DNA of 54,526 nt from Polaromonas sp. (GTDB lineage Bacteria; Pseudomonadota; Gammaproteobacteria; Burkholderiales; Burkholderiaceae_C), in assembly GCA_026400075.1 (NCBI GenBank), contig JAPLPS010000074.1, forward strand, positions 1-54,526, in the 5' to 3' direction. Of this stretch, positions 16,557-24,661 are shown piece by piece (the stretch's first letter is position 1; every line of letters starts with the position of its first letter). A program made the translations under genes and the position numbers. A model generated the notes under the pieces. The model was not told where the DNA came from. It saw only the letters and a program-made list of their open reading frames with translations, and did no database searches.

Positions 16557-17894
16557 ATGAACGCCACTTTTCAACGCCTGATGCGCGAGGCCGCCCGGCT
16601 GGCGCAGGCCGCCAGCCAGTCCGGCCAGACGGGTTTGCCCGGCGGATTTCCCGCTGTGTCCCTGCCCGAGGCGCTGCAGGGCCATCCGGCGAGCGCGTCC
16701 TTTCAGCAGCTGATGGCCGAGGCGACCCGGCTGACCCAGAGCGGCGACCTGCAGGCGGCGACAGCGGCGATTCAGTCCGCGCTCAGCGGCGCGGCCGCCG
16801 CCGTGCCCACTGCTTTTACCGCGCCGACGACTTTTGCCATGCGCGACGTGATTGACGTGCAGGCGCGTGAAGTCTGGCGCGAAGCGTGGCCGCAACAGTC
16901 GCCCGCAGCGGCGGCGCCAGCATCGAACGCGGCTGGCGGGGAGTCAGCGCCAGCATCGAACGCGGCGGCCGGGGAGGCGGCGCCAGCGTCCAGCGCGGCG
17001 GGCGGCGCCAGCGCGCCAGTTGCGCCAGTTGCGCCGTTGAACCCCGGCCCGGCGGGCCAGTTCATCACCGGCAGTCACAGCGACGCCAGCGCGGGCAAGC
17101 GCGACTACAAGCTCTACATTCCGCCAGCCGCCGCCGACGGCCAGCCGCTGCCGCTGGTGGTGATGCTACACGGCTGCACGCAAAACCCGGACGATTTCGC
17201 CGCAGGCACCGGCATGAACGAGGCGGCGCGCCTGCGCGGCTTTTACGTGCTGTACCCGGCGCAGACGCAGCGCGCCAACGCGTCCAGCTGCTGGAACTGG
17301 TTCAAGCACAACCACCAAAAGCGCGGCCGGGGCGAACCTGCCTTGCTGGCGGGCATGACGCGGGCGGTGATGGCCAGCCACGCCATCGACCCGCAGCGCG
17401 TTTATGTCGCTGGGCTGTCGGCGGGCGGCGCGATGGCGGCGATTCTGGGCGACGCCTACCCCGAGCTGTTTGCCGCCGTCGGCGTGCATTCCGGCCTGGC
17501 GACCGGCGCGGCGACGGACATGCCCTCGGCCTTCGGCGCGATGAAAAACGGCGCCGCCGCCGCCAGTCCGCGCAGCAAGGCCAGCCCGCCGACCATCGTC
17601 TTTCACGGTGACGAGGATGCGGTTGTTCATCCGTCTAACGGCCAGCATGTTGTGGCCGCCAGCGCTGGCGCCTTGAAGTCAGAGCACCAGCGCAAGCGCA
17701 GCCGCAACGGGCGCGAGTACAGCCAGCACCGCTACCAGCACGCCGACGGGCGCGTGGTGGCCGAGCACTGGGTGGTGCATGGCGCGGGCCACGCCTGGTC
17801 GGGCGGCAGCGCGCAAGGCTCGTACACCGACGCGCAGGGGCCGGACGCGACCGAGGAGATGCTGCGCTTTTTCCTGGAGAAGCGGCTGCCCTAA
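16557..17894 (+). CDS. PHB depolymerase family esterase
   Basis: 445-residue alpha/beta hydrolase. The catalytic half starts near residue 175 with VVMLHGCTQNPDDFA, then the lipase box GLSAGGAMAAIL (Ser), FHGDEDAVVHPSNG (Asp) and VVHGAGHAWSGG (His), as in the LpqC/PhaZ esterase group. The N-terminal region is helical and then low-complexity, with three 11-residue repeats like APASNAAGGES encoded by 33-bp DNA repeats. No clear signal peptide. ATG 16557 follows AAAGGA. Substrate may be a polyester or another ester. Confidence 0.88.
   Translation: MNATFQRLMREAARLAQAASQSGQTGLPGGFPAVSLPEALQGHPASASFQQLMAEATRLTQSGDLQAATAAIQSALSGAAAAVPTAFTAPTTFAMRDVIDVQAREVWREAWPQQSPAAAAPASNAAGGESAPASNAAAGEAAPASSAAGGASAPVAPVAPLNPGPAGQFITGSHSDASAGKRDYKLYIPPAAADGQPLPLVVMLHGCTQNPDDFAAGTGMNEAARLRGFYVLYPAQTQRANASSCWNWFKHNHQKRGRGEPALLAGMTRAVMASHAIDPQRVYVAGLSAGGAMAAILGDAYPELFAAVGVHSGLATGAATDMPSAFGAMKNGAAAASPRSKASPPTIVFHGDEDAVVHPSNGQHVVAASAGALKSEHQRKRSRNGREYSQHRYQHADGRVVAEHWVVHGAGHAWSGGSAQGSYTDAQGPDATEEMLRFFLEKRLP
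16914..17012 (+). repeat. Three 33-bp tandem repeats inside the esterase gene
   Basis: Units begin with GCGCCAG at 16914, 16947 and 16980; each encodes 11 residues of an Ala/Gly/Ser-rich linker. The period keeps the reading frame, so copy-number change would only alter linker length. Confidence 0.75.
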
Positions 17895-17947
17895 AAAGCC
17901 GCGTTGGCCGATAAAAATCGGCAAATGCTTTGCCGAATTCAGGTTTT

Positions 17948-17972
17948 CAGAGCGCCTGCGTCGGGCGCTCTG
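17948..17972 (+). other. Hairpin after the esterase gene
   Basis: CAGAGCGCC / GGCGCTCTG is a 9-bp stem with a 7-nt loop in the gap before mgsA. There is no T tract, so it is not a classical terminator; it may protect mRNA ends or aid termination. Confidence 0.4.
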
Positions 17973-18040
17973 CAGGAAAAGGTACAGTGGCTCGCAGTTT
18001 TTCGACAGTTCTTTGCTTCAACCCTAAAGGCGCTACTTTC

Positions 18041-18448
18041 ATGACATCACCTCGGCTGGCACTCATTGCCCACGATGGCAAAAAAACCGACATCATCACG
18101 CTGGCCAAGGAATTCCTCAGCTATCTTTCAACCTGCGAGCTCTGCGCCACCGGCACCACCGGGCAGCGACTGATGGACGAGACCGGCCTGCAGGTTGAGC
18201 GTTTGCTAAGCGGCCCGTTCGGCGGCGATTTGCAAATAGGGTCGCGCATCGCCATGCGTCAGGTCGATGCGATCATTTTTCTTCGCGATCCGATGACTTC
18301 GCAGCCGCACGAGCCCGATATCAACGCGCTGGTGCGGGCCTGTGACGTCCACAACCTGCCGTGCGCGACCAATCTTGCCACCGCCCGCCTGGTGTTGCAG
18401 CAGCTGCAGGCGCTCAAACCTTCTTCGGAAAGCGCGCTTTCAGCCTAA
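18041..18448 (+). CDS. mgsA: Methylglyoxal synthase
   Basis: Converts dihydroxyacetone phosphate to methylglyoxal and phosphate, a bypass of lower glycolysis. 135 residues with [10 protein letters not shown], the TGTTGQRL phosphate loop, [16 protein letters not shown] (catalytic Asp) and [34 protein letters not shown]. The ATG at 18041 is the family start. The last residues ([10 protein letters not shown]) look atypical and coincide with a relic of a yjdM-like gene on the other strand, so the natural C-terminus may have been replaced. Confidence 0.92.
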   Translation: MTSPRLALIAHDGKKTDIITLAKEFLSYLSTCELCATGTTGQRLMDETGLQVERLLSGPFGGDLQIGSRIAMRQVDAIIFLRDPMTSQPHEPDINALVRACDVHNLPCATNLATARLVLQQLQALKPSSESALSA

Positions 18449-18602
18449 AGCGCCCGCTGACCCGGCTTGATACCGCCTTTTTCCTTTTTTGAGCAGCACT
18501 TGCCGCTTCAGTTTCGGCCGCCTGCCGCATGACCTGAATCAAGCGCTTGGCGCTGGCCTGGGCCGATAGTGCATCGGCGCAGGTCAGTGAATCAAACGTC
18601 AA
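18412..18602 (-). pseudogene. Relic related to the 3' end of yjdM
   Basis: The sequence at about 18415-18462 is closely similar to the 3' end of the intact yjdM gene at 20828 (CCTTCTTC.GAAAGC.CGC.TTCAGC.TAAAGC). In translation the minus-strand ORF ends [13 protein letters not shown] beside yjdM's [13 protein letters not shown]. The rest of this 62-codon ORF is unlike yjdM and unrecognised. It looks like a decayed copy cut off by the IscB element. Confidence 0.45.
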
Positions 18603-18620
18603 AAAGGAAAATTCCGGTCA

Positions 18621-18647
18621 ACCACCCCAGCCTAAAGGCCGGAGCTT
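18621..18647 (+). repeat. Left-end hairpin of the IscB element
   Basis: ACCACCCCAGCCTAAAGGCC followed by GGAGCTT. Nearly the same sequence recurs at the right end (20257), in the same orientation. Each contains a GGCCT/AAGGCC-type hairpin, as expected for the subterminal palindromes of IS200/IS605-type elements. Confidence 0.6.
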
Positions 18648-18906
18648 GAAGTCCAAAAACAACGAGCCAGGTTGAAACAGGGAAAGCGGTAACCAGCCCG
18701 CTACGTTAGCAATGGGTCGTTAAGACGCACCAGCAAATGCTTCCTCAGTTTGCTGCTCTGCAAGGCTTTAATCATGCAGACCAAGGGTAAAGGGTTGAAG
18801 GTTTTAGTCGCTACTCGCAAGGGTAGGAGCCGGTTGCTGACAGTCCCGAGGGGAGATTTGCCGAAAGGCTTACGTCACAAGGCCCGTAAGGGCAGAAGGT
18901 TTTGAA
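18648..18906 (+). ncRNA. Omega RNA (HEARO RNA) of the IscB element
   Basis: The 260 nt directly before iscB are non-coding and structured, ending with GCC-GAAA-GGC (18860-18869) and GCCC-GTAA-GGGC (18882-18893) hairpins just before the start codon. This position and these closing hairpins match HEARO RNAs, now known as omega RNAs that guide IscB. Established biology puts the guide at the 5' end, read from sequence next to the element's left end. The exact 5' boundary cannot be set by eye. Confidence 0.78.
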
Positions 18907-20271
18907 ATGGCAGCATTTGTTTTGGATAGAGGAGGCAGGCCACTGATGCCCTGCACCGAAAAGCGGGCCAGATTGCTGCTGGAACGCGGTCGCGCCAGAG
19001 TACACAAGATGTTGCCGTTCACGATTCGCGTCGTTGACCGCTTTGCTGAATCTGGCGAGTTTCAGGCTCTGCGCTTCAAGCTTGACCCCGGCAGCAAGAC
19101 CACCGGCATGGCTTTGGTGCGGGAAACCGCAGAGTACGGCGTGGCCGTCATCAACCTGTTTGAGCTGGTACACCGTGGCAAACAGATCAGCGAAGCACTC
19201 ACGGCACGGCGTGGGCATCGCAGGCAGCGGCGCAGTCACTTGCGCTACCGTGCGCCCCGGTTCTTGAACAGGGGCAACAAAAAGTCAGGCTGGCTGGCGC
19301 CAAGCCTGCAACACCGGGTTGATACCAGCATGGCTTGGGTGAACCGCATCCAGCGGTATGCCCCGGTGTCAAGCATCAGTACCGAACTGGTGCGCTTTGA
19401 CATGCAGGCACTGGAGAATCCGGAAATTGAAGGCGTGCAGTACCAGCAGGGCACCTTGACGGGCTACGAAGTCCGCGAGTATCTGCTGGAAAAGTGGGGC
19501 CGCACTTGCGCCTACTGCGGCGCCAAGAACGTGCCGCTGCAAATTGAGCACATCCAGCCCAGGTCTAAGGGCGGTTCAAACCGCATCAGCAATCTGGCGC
19601 TGGCTTGTCAATGCTGCAATCAGCAAAAAGGGGCCACAAGTATTGAAGACTTTTTGAGGAAACAGCCCGAGCGTTTGAAACGTATTCAGGCCCAAGCCAA
19701 GCGTCCGCTCAAGGATGCTGCTGCCGTCAATGCAACTCGCTGGGCGCTGGTCAACGCCCTCAAGGCGACGGGTCTTGCTGTTGAAACCGCCTCCGGCGGC
19801 AGAACAAAATTCAATCGGAGCCAGTTCAACATTCCTAAAACCCATGCGCTCGATGCTGCCTGTGTCGGCTATGTGAACGCAATGACCGGCTGGCGCAAGC
19901 CGACGCTGTGCATCAAGGCAATGGGGCGCGGCAGTTATCAGCGCACCCGGCTGGACAAGTTTGGCTGCGTGCGCGGCTATCTGACCCGTTCAAAAAGCAT
20001 CCAGGGTTTTCAGACGGGCGATATGGTGAAAGCCGAAGTCACTCAAGGCAAGAGGGCAGGCAGCTACACCGGACGGGTTGCAATCAGGGCATCGGGCAAC
20101 TTCAATATTCAAACCTGTCATGGTTTGGTTCAAGGTGTATCCCACAGCTATTGCACCGTCGTGCAGCGCGGCGATGGATACGGTTATCAACTGGTGGCAA
20201 AAACGGACGCGACAGGTACGCCACCGCAGCAAGGAACACTTCGTGTTCCGCGCTCTACCTCCCCGGCCTGA
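18907..20271 (+). CDS. iscB: IscB RNA-guided HNH/RuvC nuclease
   Basis: 454-residue IscB, the transposon-encoded relative of Cas9. In order: RRXRR/PLMP-type N-terminus (LDRGGRPLMPCTEKRARLLL), RuvC-I KLDPGSKTTG (Asp), arginine-rich bridge RRGHRRQRRSHLRYR, RuvC-II STELVRFD (Glu), HNH CAYCG...QIEHIQPRSKGG...LACQCCNQQKG, and RuvC-III THALDAACVG (Asp). All catalytic motifs look intact. AGAAGG precedes ATG 18907 by 7 nt. The stop codon lies inside the right-end hairpin. No TnpA transposase is nearby, so mobility would depend on one elsewhere. Confidence 0.95.
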   Translation: MAAFVLDRGGRPLMPCTEKRARLLLERGRARVHKMLPFTIRVVDRFAESGEFQALRFKLDPGSKTTGMALVRETAEYGVAVINLFELVHRGKQISEALTARRGHRRQRRSHLRYRAPRFLNRGNKKSGWLAPSLQHRVDTSMAWVNRIQRYAPVSSISTELVRFDMQALENPEIEGVQYQQGTLTGYEVREYLLEKWGRTCAYCGAKNVPLQIEHIQPRSKGGSNRISNLALACQCCNQQKGATSIEDFLRKQPERLKRIQAQAKRPLKDAAAVNATRWALVNALKATGLAVETASGGRTKFNRSQFNIPKTHALDAACVGYVNAMTGWRKPTLCIKAMGRGSYQRTRLDKFGCVRGYLTRSKSIQGFQTGDMVKAEVTQGKRAGSYTGRVAIRASGNFNIQTCHGLVQGVSHSYCTVVQRGDGYGYQLVAKTDATGTPPQQGTLRVPRSTSPA

Positions 20272-20284
20272 AGGCCGAGGTTTC
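20257..20284 (+). repeat. Right-end hairpin of the IscB element
   Basis: ACCTCCCCGGCCTGAAGGCC followed by GAGGTTTC; imperfect direct copy of the left-end sequence at 18621. It overlaps the iscB stop codon and lies 12 nt before the cupredoxin start, so the element inserted between mgsA-side DNA and the cupredoxin gene. Confidence 0.6.
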
Positions 20285-20296
20285 ACGCGCAAACTG

Positions 20297-20812
20297 ATGA
20301 AACTCACACGCAGAAACTGCTTGGTCGTGGCTGGCGGATTCGCTGCCGCCTTGTCGGTTGCGCCGGTATGGGCTGGCAGCCGCGTCATCAAGGTCTCACT
20401 CTGGGACAAGGGCGCGAGCGCCATGAGCATGCCGGGTCATGACGGAATGATGGGCATGGGCATGGGGCACAGGGGTGGCGCCACGCCGATGGCGCCGGTG
20501 GGGATCCGCCTGTCATCTGAGAAAGTTCCGGCGGGCAAGCTTACTTTTGAGGTGAGCAACACGTCCACCCAGATGCCGCACGAGATGGTCATTTCGTCCA
20601 TCAAGGATAGCCAGACACCTTTGCCGTATGACAAGGACGGCAACAAGGTCGATGAAGACGCTGCTGGCCATCTGGGCGAAGTGGCCGAGCTGGAACCCGG
20701 CAAAAAAGGCTCTCTTACCTTGACCCTGAAGCCGGGCCGCTACATCCTGTATTGCAATATTCCCGGCCACTACGCGCGGGGCATGTGGACGCTGCTGACC
20801 GTGACGCCCTAG
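20297..20812 (+). CDS. Exported cupredoxin-domain protein
   Basis: 171 residues. The N-terminus KLTRRNCLVVAGGFAAALSVAPVWA has a twin-arginine motif and a hydrophobic stretch, suggesting Tat export. The rest is a plastocyanin-like fold with likely type 1 copper ligands: His in MPHEMV, and Cys, His and Met in YCNIPGHYARGM. A Met/His-rich stretch (MSMPGHDGMMGMGMGHRGG) may bind copper. Probably a periplasmic copper protein. ATG 20297 lies right after the IscB right end, so its native promoter may have been displaced. Confidence 0.85.
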   Translation: MKLTRRNCLVVAGGFAAALSVAPVWAGSRVIKVSLWDKGASAMSMPGHDGMMGMGMGHRGGATPMAPVGIRLSSEKVPAGKLTFEVSNTSTQMPHEMVISSIKDSQTPLPYDKDGNKVDEDAAGHLGEVAELEPGKKGSLTLTLKPGRYILYCNIPGHYARGMWTLLTVTP

Positions 20813-20827
20813 CGGTTTTGTTCAGCT

Positions 20828-21169
20828 TCACACCTTCTTCAGAAAGCACGCCTTCAGCATAAAGCTGCCCGCGTCCATCTTGCAGTCCACCTCGTGGTCG
20901 CCGCCGACGAGGCGGATGCTCTTGACCTTGGTGCCCATCTTCAGCGTCGTCGATGAGCCTTTGACTTTCAGATCCTTGATCAGCACCACGCTGTCGCCGT
21001 CGGCCAGCACGTTGCCGTTCGAGTCCTTGACGACGGCGTCGGCGTCGTCTTCGGTGTCCGGGGCGGCGGCCATTGGCCACTCGTGGCCGCAGTCGGCGCA
21101 GACGTAGTTGGCACCGTCGGGGTAGGTGTTTTCAAGCGTGCATTGGGGGCAGGCGATGGCTTGGGTCAT
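20828..21169 (-). CDS. yjdM: YjdM/PhnA-family zinc-ribbon protein
   Basis: 113 residues. The zinc ribbon is [25 protein letters not shown], followed by the SH3-like domain [35 protein letters not shown], the standard YjdM layout. Despite the old name PhnA, a role in phosphonate use is not established. Convergent with the cupredoxin gene. Confidence 0.92.
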   Translation of the reverse strand: MTQAIACPQCTLENTYPDGANYVCADCGHEWPMAAAPDTEDDADAVVKDSNGNVLADGDSVVLIKDLKVKGSSTTLKMGTKVKSIRLVGGDHEVDCKMDAGSFMLKACFLKKV

Positions 21170-21188
21170 GGTGTTTTTTAGGGGCTGG

Positions 21189-21228
21189 AAAAAAAGAAAG
21201 CCGCCACAGGCGCTGCGGGCCTGGCGGC
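21189..21228 (-). terminator. Terminator of the dacB-SemiSWEET operon
   Basis: On the minus strand GCCGCCA / TGGCGGC forms a 7-bp stem with a 15-nt loop, followed by TTTCTTTTTTT. It lies about 90 nt beyond the SemiSWEET stop. Confidence 0.75.
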
Positions 21229-21317
21229 GGGTCGGACTGTCAATTATCGGTGTCTGACGATGCGGGGCTTGATGGCTGGCGCCTGAAAAGAGCGGGCCGA
21301 CGGCGGGCGGCCCCGGC

Positions 21318-21653
21318 TCATTTGCCGCAGGCCCGGCACGCTGGCGCCGGGGCGCCGGGGGCAGCGGCTGCGCCCGGCTTGTTGCCGTATTTGAGCTTCA
21401 TGGCCAGAATCAGCAGCGCCAGCACCAGCGTGATGACGTTGGCAATCACCACCGGCCAGGCGTCCAGCAGCAGGCCGTAAGCCAGCCACAGCGCCACGCC
21501 GACGGTGAACACGCTGTACATGCTCAGCGACACGCCGCTGACATCGCGGGTCTTGAAGCTGAGCCAGACCTGCGGCAAAAAGCTGGCCGTGGTCAGGCAG
21601 GCGGCCAGCGTGCCGATCACGTCGGTCAGGCTGGAAAACATCGAAAAACTCAT
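21318..21653 (-). CDS. SemiSWEET-type small sugar transporter
   Basis: 111 residues with three predicted membrane helices and the PQ-loop motif in [44 protein letters not shown], as in bacterial SemiSWEETs, which dimerise to form a sugar pore. The C-terminal tail is Ala/Pro-rich and ends ACRACGK. Its start overlaps the dacB stop (ATGA), so the two are translationally coupled. Confidence 0.9.
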   Translation of the reverse strand: MSFSMFSSLTDVIGTLAACLTTASFLPQVWLSFKTRDVSGVSLSMYSVFTVGVALWLAYGLLLDAWPVVIANVITLVLALLILAMKLKYGNKPGAAAAPGAPAPACRACGK

Positions 21654-23161
21654 TTGTTACCTTGTTGGATGGCCCAGTCCACCAGCGCTTCGAGGGCGGG
21701 GCGGGCGGCGGGCGCGTTCGGATGGTTGATCAGGCCGACGACGATCAGCCGCCGTCCGCCGGGGGCGTCGATATAGCCCGCCAGCGCGGTGGCGTCGCGC
21801 AGCGTGCCGCTTTTGAGGTGTGCGCCGCCTTGTGAAATGGGCGACTTGCTGCGCTTCAAGGTGCCATCAACGCCGGAAATCGGCAGTGAGGCCATCAGCT
21901 CGGGCATCGCGCCGGAGGCGTAGGCCGCCTGCAGCATGCGCGCCAGCGCCTGCGGCGAGATGCGCTCCTGGCGCGACAGGCCGGAGCCGTTGTCCAGCAC
22001 CGGCGCCGGTTCCTGCGCCCCAAAACGTGCCTGCCACCAGGCGCGCACCGCTTCGCGCGAGCCTTCGTTGCTGGCGCCGCCGGGGCGCTGCAGGCTCAGC
22101 GTCAAAAACAGCTGCTGGGCCATCAGGTTGTTGCTGTATTTGTTGATGTCGCGGATCACCTCGGCCAGCGGCGGCGACTCCAGTTCAAACAGCGGCTTCA
22201 GGCCGGGCGGCGCCAAACCGTCGCGCACGCGCCCGCCCAGCTTGCCGCCCATTTCCTGCCACAGCCCGGCAATGGCGCGCGGCGCGAAGCTGGCTGGATC
22301 CGGGTAGGCGACAGACCAGACTTTTTCGCCGCAGGCGGCCGGGTAGCTGCCCTTGAAGGCAATGCGCAGCGGGTCGGCCACATCGGCTTTCAGCTGCGCC
22401 CGGAAGTCGCCGCAACCGGCTGGGCTGGCCGCCGACAGCGGCACGCTGGCCTGCATCTGCACGCCTGCCAGCGGCGGGTCGTAGCTGACGCTGGCGCTGG
22501 CGCCGCCGGGCAGCGGCACCAGCGTCATCACCACCGACTTGAAGTTGACCAGCAGCGCGTCCGGCAGGGCGTTGTAGGGGCGCAGCGCCTCGCCATCGAA
22601 ATCTCCGGGGCTTTGGGGCGCGCTTGAAAAGGCGCTGCGGTCGAGCAGGATGTCGCCGCTGATGCTCTTGATGCCCAGCCCCTGCACGCGGCGCAGCAGC
22701 AGCCACAGGCGCTCCATCACCAGCTTGGGGTCGCCCTGGCCCTGGATGATCAGGTTGCCCTTGAGCACGCCGTTGGCTATCGGCCCGTCGGCATAGACCG
22801 GGGTTTTCCAGCTGTAGGCCGGGCCGAGCAGCTCCAGCGCGGCGTAAGTGGTGACCAGCTTCATCACCGAGGCCGGGCTCATGGCGCTGCTGGCGCGCCA
22901 GTTCAGCAGCGGCGCGGCCTTGTTGCCGGGGGCGCTCTGGCCGCCGGGCGCGGGCGTGGCGTCGATGACCAGGGCGGCGAGCGCGTCGGGCGGCACTTTG
23001 GCGCGGGCCAGCTGGGTCTGGACTTCGGGCGGCAGGCTCTGGGCGCGGGCGGGCAGGGCGCCGAGTCCGGCCAGCGCCATCAGCGCGCTGGCGGCCAGGC
23101 GCAGCGTGGGCCGGGCGCTAAAACCGCTGCCGGGCCGAACGCAAAGGGAGGTAAAAAGCAT
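21650..23161 (-). CDS. dacB: D-alanyl-D-alanine carboxypeptidase/endopeptidase (PBP4 type)
   Basis: Periplasmic S13 peptidase of 503 residues that trims peptidoglycan cross-links. Signal peptide LAASALMALAGLGALPARAQS; catalytic motifs SPASVMKLVT (SxxK), SNN in INKYSNNLMAQ and KSGT near the C-terminus (HLKSGTLRDATALAGYI). An inserted domain separates the SxxK and SxN motifs, typical of PBP4. Start at 23161 (MLFTSLCVRP) with GGGAGG upstream; the longer ORF start is not supported. Confidence 0.93.
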   Translation of the reverse strand: MLFTSLCVRPGSGFSARPTLRLAASALMALAGLGALPARAQSLPPEVQTQLARAKVPPDALAALVIDATPAPGGQSAPGNKAAPLLNWRASSAMSPASVMKLVTTYAALELLGPAYSWKTPVYADGPIANGVLKGNLIIQGQGDPKLVMERLWLLLRRVQGLGIKSISGDILLDRSAFSSAPQSPGDFDGEALRPYNALPDALLVNFKSVVMTLVPLPGGASASVSYDPPLAGVQMQASVPLSAASPAGCGDFRAQLKADVADPLRIAFKGSYPAACGEKVWSVAYPDPASFAPRAIAGLWQEMGGKLGGRVRDGLAPPGLKPLFELESPPLAEVIRDINKYSNNLMAQQLFLTLSLQRPGGASNEGSREAVRAWWQARFGAQEPAPVLDNGSGLSRQERISPQALARMLQAAYASGAMPELMASLPISGVDGTLKRSKSPISQGGAHLKSGTLRDATALAGYIDAPGGRRLIVVGLINHPNAPAARPALEALVDWAIQQGNK

Positions 23162-23291
23162 GGGCTGATTATCGGTGCCACGGGGATTTTCTGGCGCTGA
23201 CACGGTGTTTTGGCGCGTGTTGCGGCGCCAGACGGGATAATCAGCCGTTTTGCAGCCTGCGCCCGTCTGTTATGCGAAAGCGCCTTATTTG

Positions 23292-24152
23292 ATGTCCCAT
23301 CCCCTGAAATTTCTTGCCTTTGACACCAGCACCGACCGTCTGTCGGTGGCGCTGACCGACGGCGCCCGCGTCTGGCAGCACAACGGCCCCGGCGGCGCGC
23401 TGGCTTCGACCACCCTGATCCCGGCGATTCTGGCGCTGCTGGACGAGGCCGGTTTGACGCTGGGCGAGCTCGACGCGATTGCCTTTGGCCGGGGGCCGGG
23501 CTCGTTCACCGGCCTGCGCACGGCCTGTGCGGTGGCGCAGGGACTGGCCTTTGGCGCGAACCAGGGCGCCGGAATCGCCGTGCTGCCCATCGATACGCTG
23601 ATGGCGGTGGCCGAAGAGGCGCGCTTTGCCCGGTTCGGCCCGGCTGGCGATGGTGATGTTGCTGTTGCTGTTGCTGTTGCTAGCGCGGCCGCCGCTGCGG
23701 GCGCCAGCGCGCCGCCATCCTTCACCGTGACGGCGCTGCTTGATGCGCGCATGGACGAGATGTACGTGCAGCGCTATGAATTCAGCGGCGGCGGCTGGCA
23801 GTCGCTGGGCGATTGCGCGCTGATCAGGCCCGAGAATCTGCAGCCCGAGGCCGCCGACCGGCTGCTGGCGGGCAATGTGTTCGGCGTCTATGCGGCGCGC
23901 CTGCCTGCGGGCGTGACTGCGTTTGAATGCGTTCAGGCGCTGCCGACAGCCACCGCAATGCTGCGCCTGGCGCCCGCGCTGGCCGCTGCCGGTCACTGCG
24001 TCGAAGCGGCGCTGGCGCTGCCGCTGTACGTGCGCGACAAGGTGGCGCTGACCACCGACGAGCGCGCCCAGGTCAAGCTTGATGCCGCGCAGGCCGCGCT
24101 GCTGGCGCTGGCAGCAGCGCCGATTCCCTCCACTCCCGACCAGGCGGGCTGA
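23292..24152 (+). CDS. tsaB: tRNA threonylcarbamoyladenosine biosynthesis protein TsaB
   Basis: Partner of TsaD and TsaE in t6A37 tRNA modification. ASKHA-fold motifs FLAFDTSTDRLSVAL, GELDAIAFGRGPGSFTGLRTACAVAQGLAFG and DARMDEMYVQRYEF. 286 residues; slightly long because of a low-complexity insertion (VAVAVAVAS plus Ala-rich) encoded by a GTTGCT hexamer repeat. ATG 23292 is the family start. rimI follows after 17 nt. Confidence 0.93.
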   Translation: MSHPLKFLAFDTSTDRLSVALTDGARVWQHNGPGGALASTTLIPAILALLDEAGLTLGELDAIAFGRGPGSFTGLRTACAVAQGLAFGANQGAGIAVLPIDTLMAVAEEARFARFGPAGDGDVAVAVAVASAAAAAGASAPPSFTVTALLDARMDEMYVQRYEFSGGGWQSLGDCALIRPENLQPEAADRLLAGNVFGVYAARLPAGVTAFECVQALPTATAMLRLAPALAAAGHCVEAALALPLYVRDKVALTTDERAQVKLDAAQAALLALAAAPIPSTPDQAG

Positions 24153-24169
24153 AGCCGCCATTTTTTGCC

Positions 24170-24661
24170 ATGAACGCAGTCCTGCACCCCGTTGAAGTCC
24201 AGTTTGAAGCCATGACGCCCGCCTGGCTGGCGGCGGTGCTGCAGGTCGAGCGCAGCGCTTACGAGCAGCCGTGGAGCGAAGCCAATTTCACCGACTCGCT
24301 CAGCGCCGGTTATCAGGCGCAGTTGCTGGTGGCCCATACGCCGCAAGGCCCCGAAGTGCTGGGCTATTTTGTCGCGATGAAGGGCGTCGATGAGGTGCAT
24401 CTGCTCAACATCACCGTGGCCCCGGCGCATCAGGGCGAAGGCTGGGCGCGGGTGATGCTGGACGCGCTGGACATCTGGGCGCGCGGTCAGGGCGCCGAGT
24501 GGCTGTGGCTGGAAGTGCGCGTCGGCAACACCCGCGCCCGCAAGGTCTATGAAAGCCACGGCTTTGGCCATGTCGGCACGCGCCCGCGCTACTACCCGGC
24601 CAGCGCGTCCCACCCGCAGGGCGAAGACGCGCTGGTGATGAGCCTGGCGCTGACGCCGTGA
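24170..24661 (+). CDS. rimI: Ribosomal protein bS18-alanine N-acetyltransferase
   Basis: GNAT acetyltransferase acting on the N-terminus of ribosomal protein S18. Motifs: VERSAYEQPWSEANFTDSL, VDEVHLLNITVAPAHQGEGWARVML (acetyl-CoA loop, with GEGWAR where QGRGIG-like sequence is common) and EVRVGNTRARKVYESHGFGHVGTRPRYY. 163 residues. Between tsaB and the UDG-like gene, the usual order. Confidence 0.93.
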   Translation: MNAVLHPVEVQFEAMTPAWLAAVLQVERSAYEQPWSEANFTDSLSAGYQAQLLVAHTPQGPEVLGYFVAMKGVDEVHLLNITVAPAHQGEGWARVMLDALDIWARGQGAEWLWLEVRVGNTRARKVYESHGFGHVGTRPRYYPASASHPQGEDALVMSLALTP

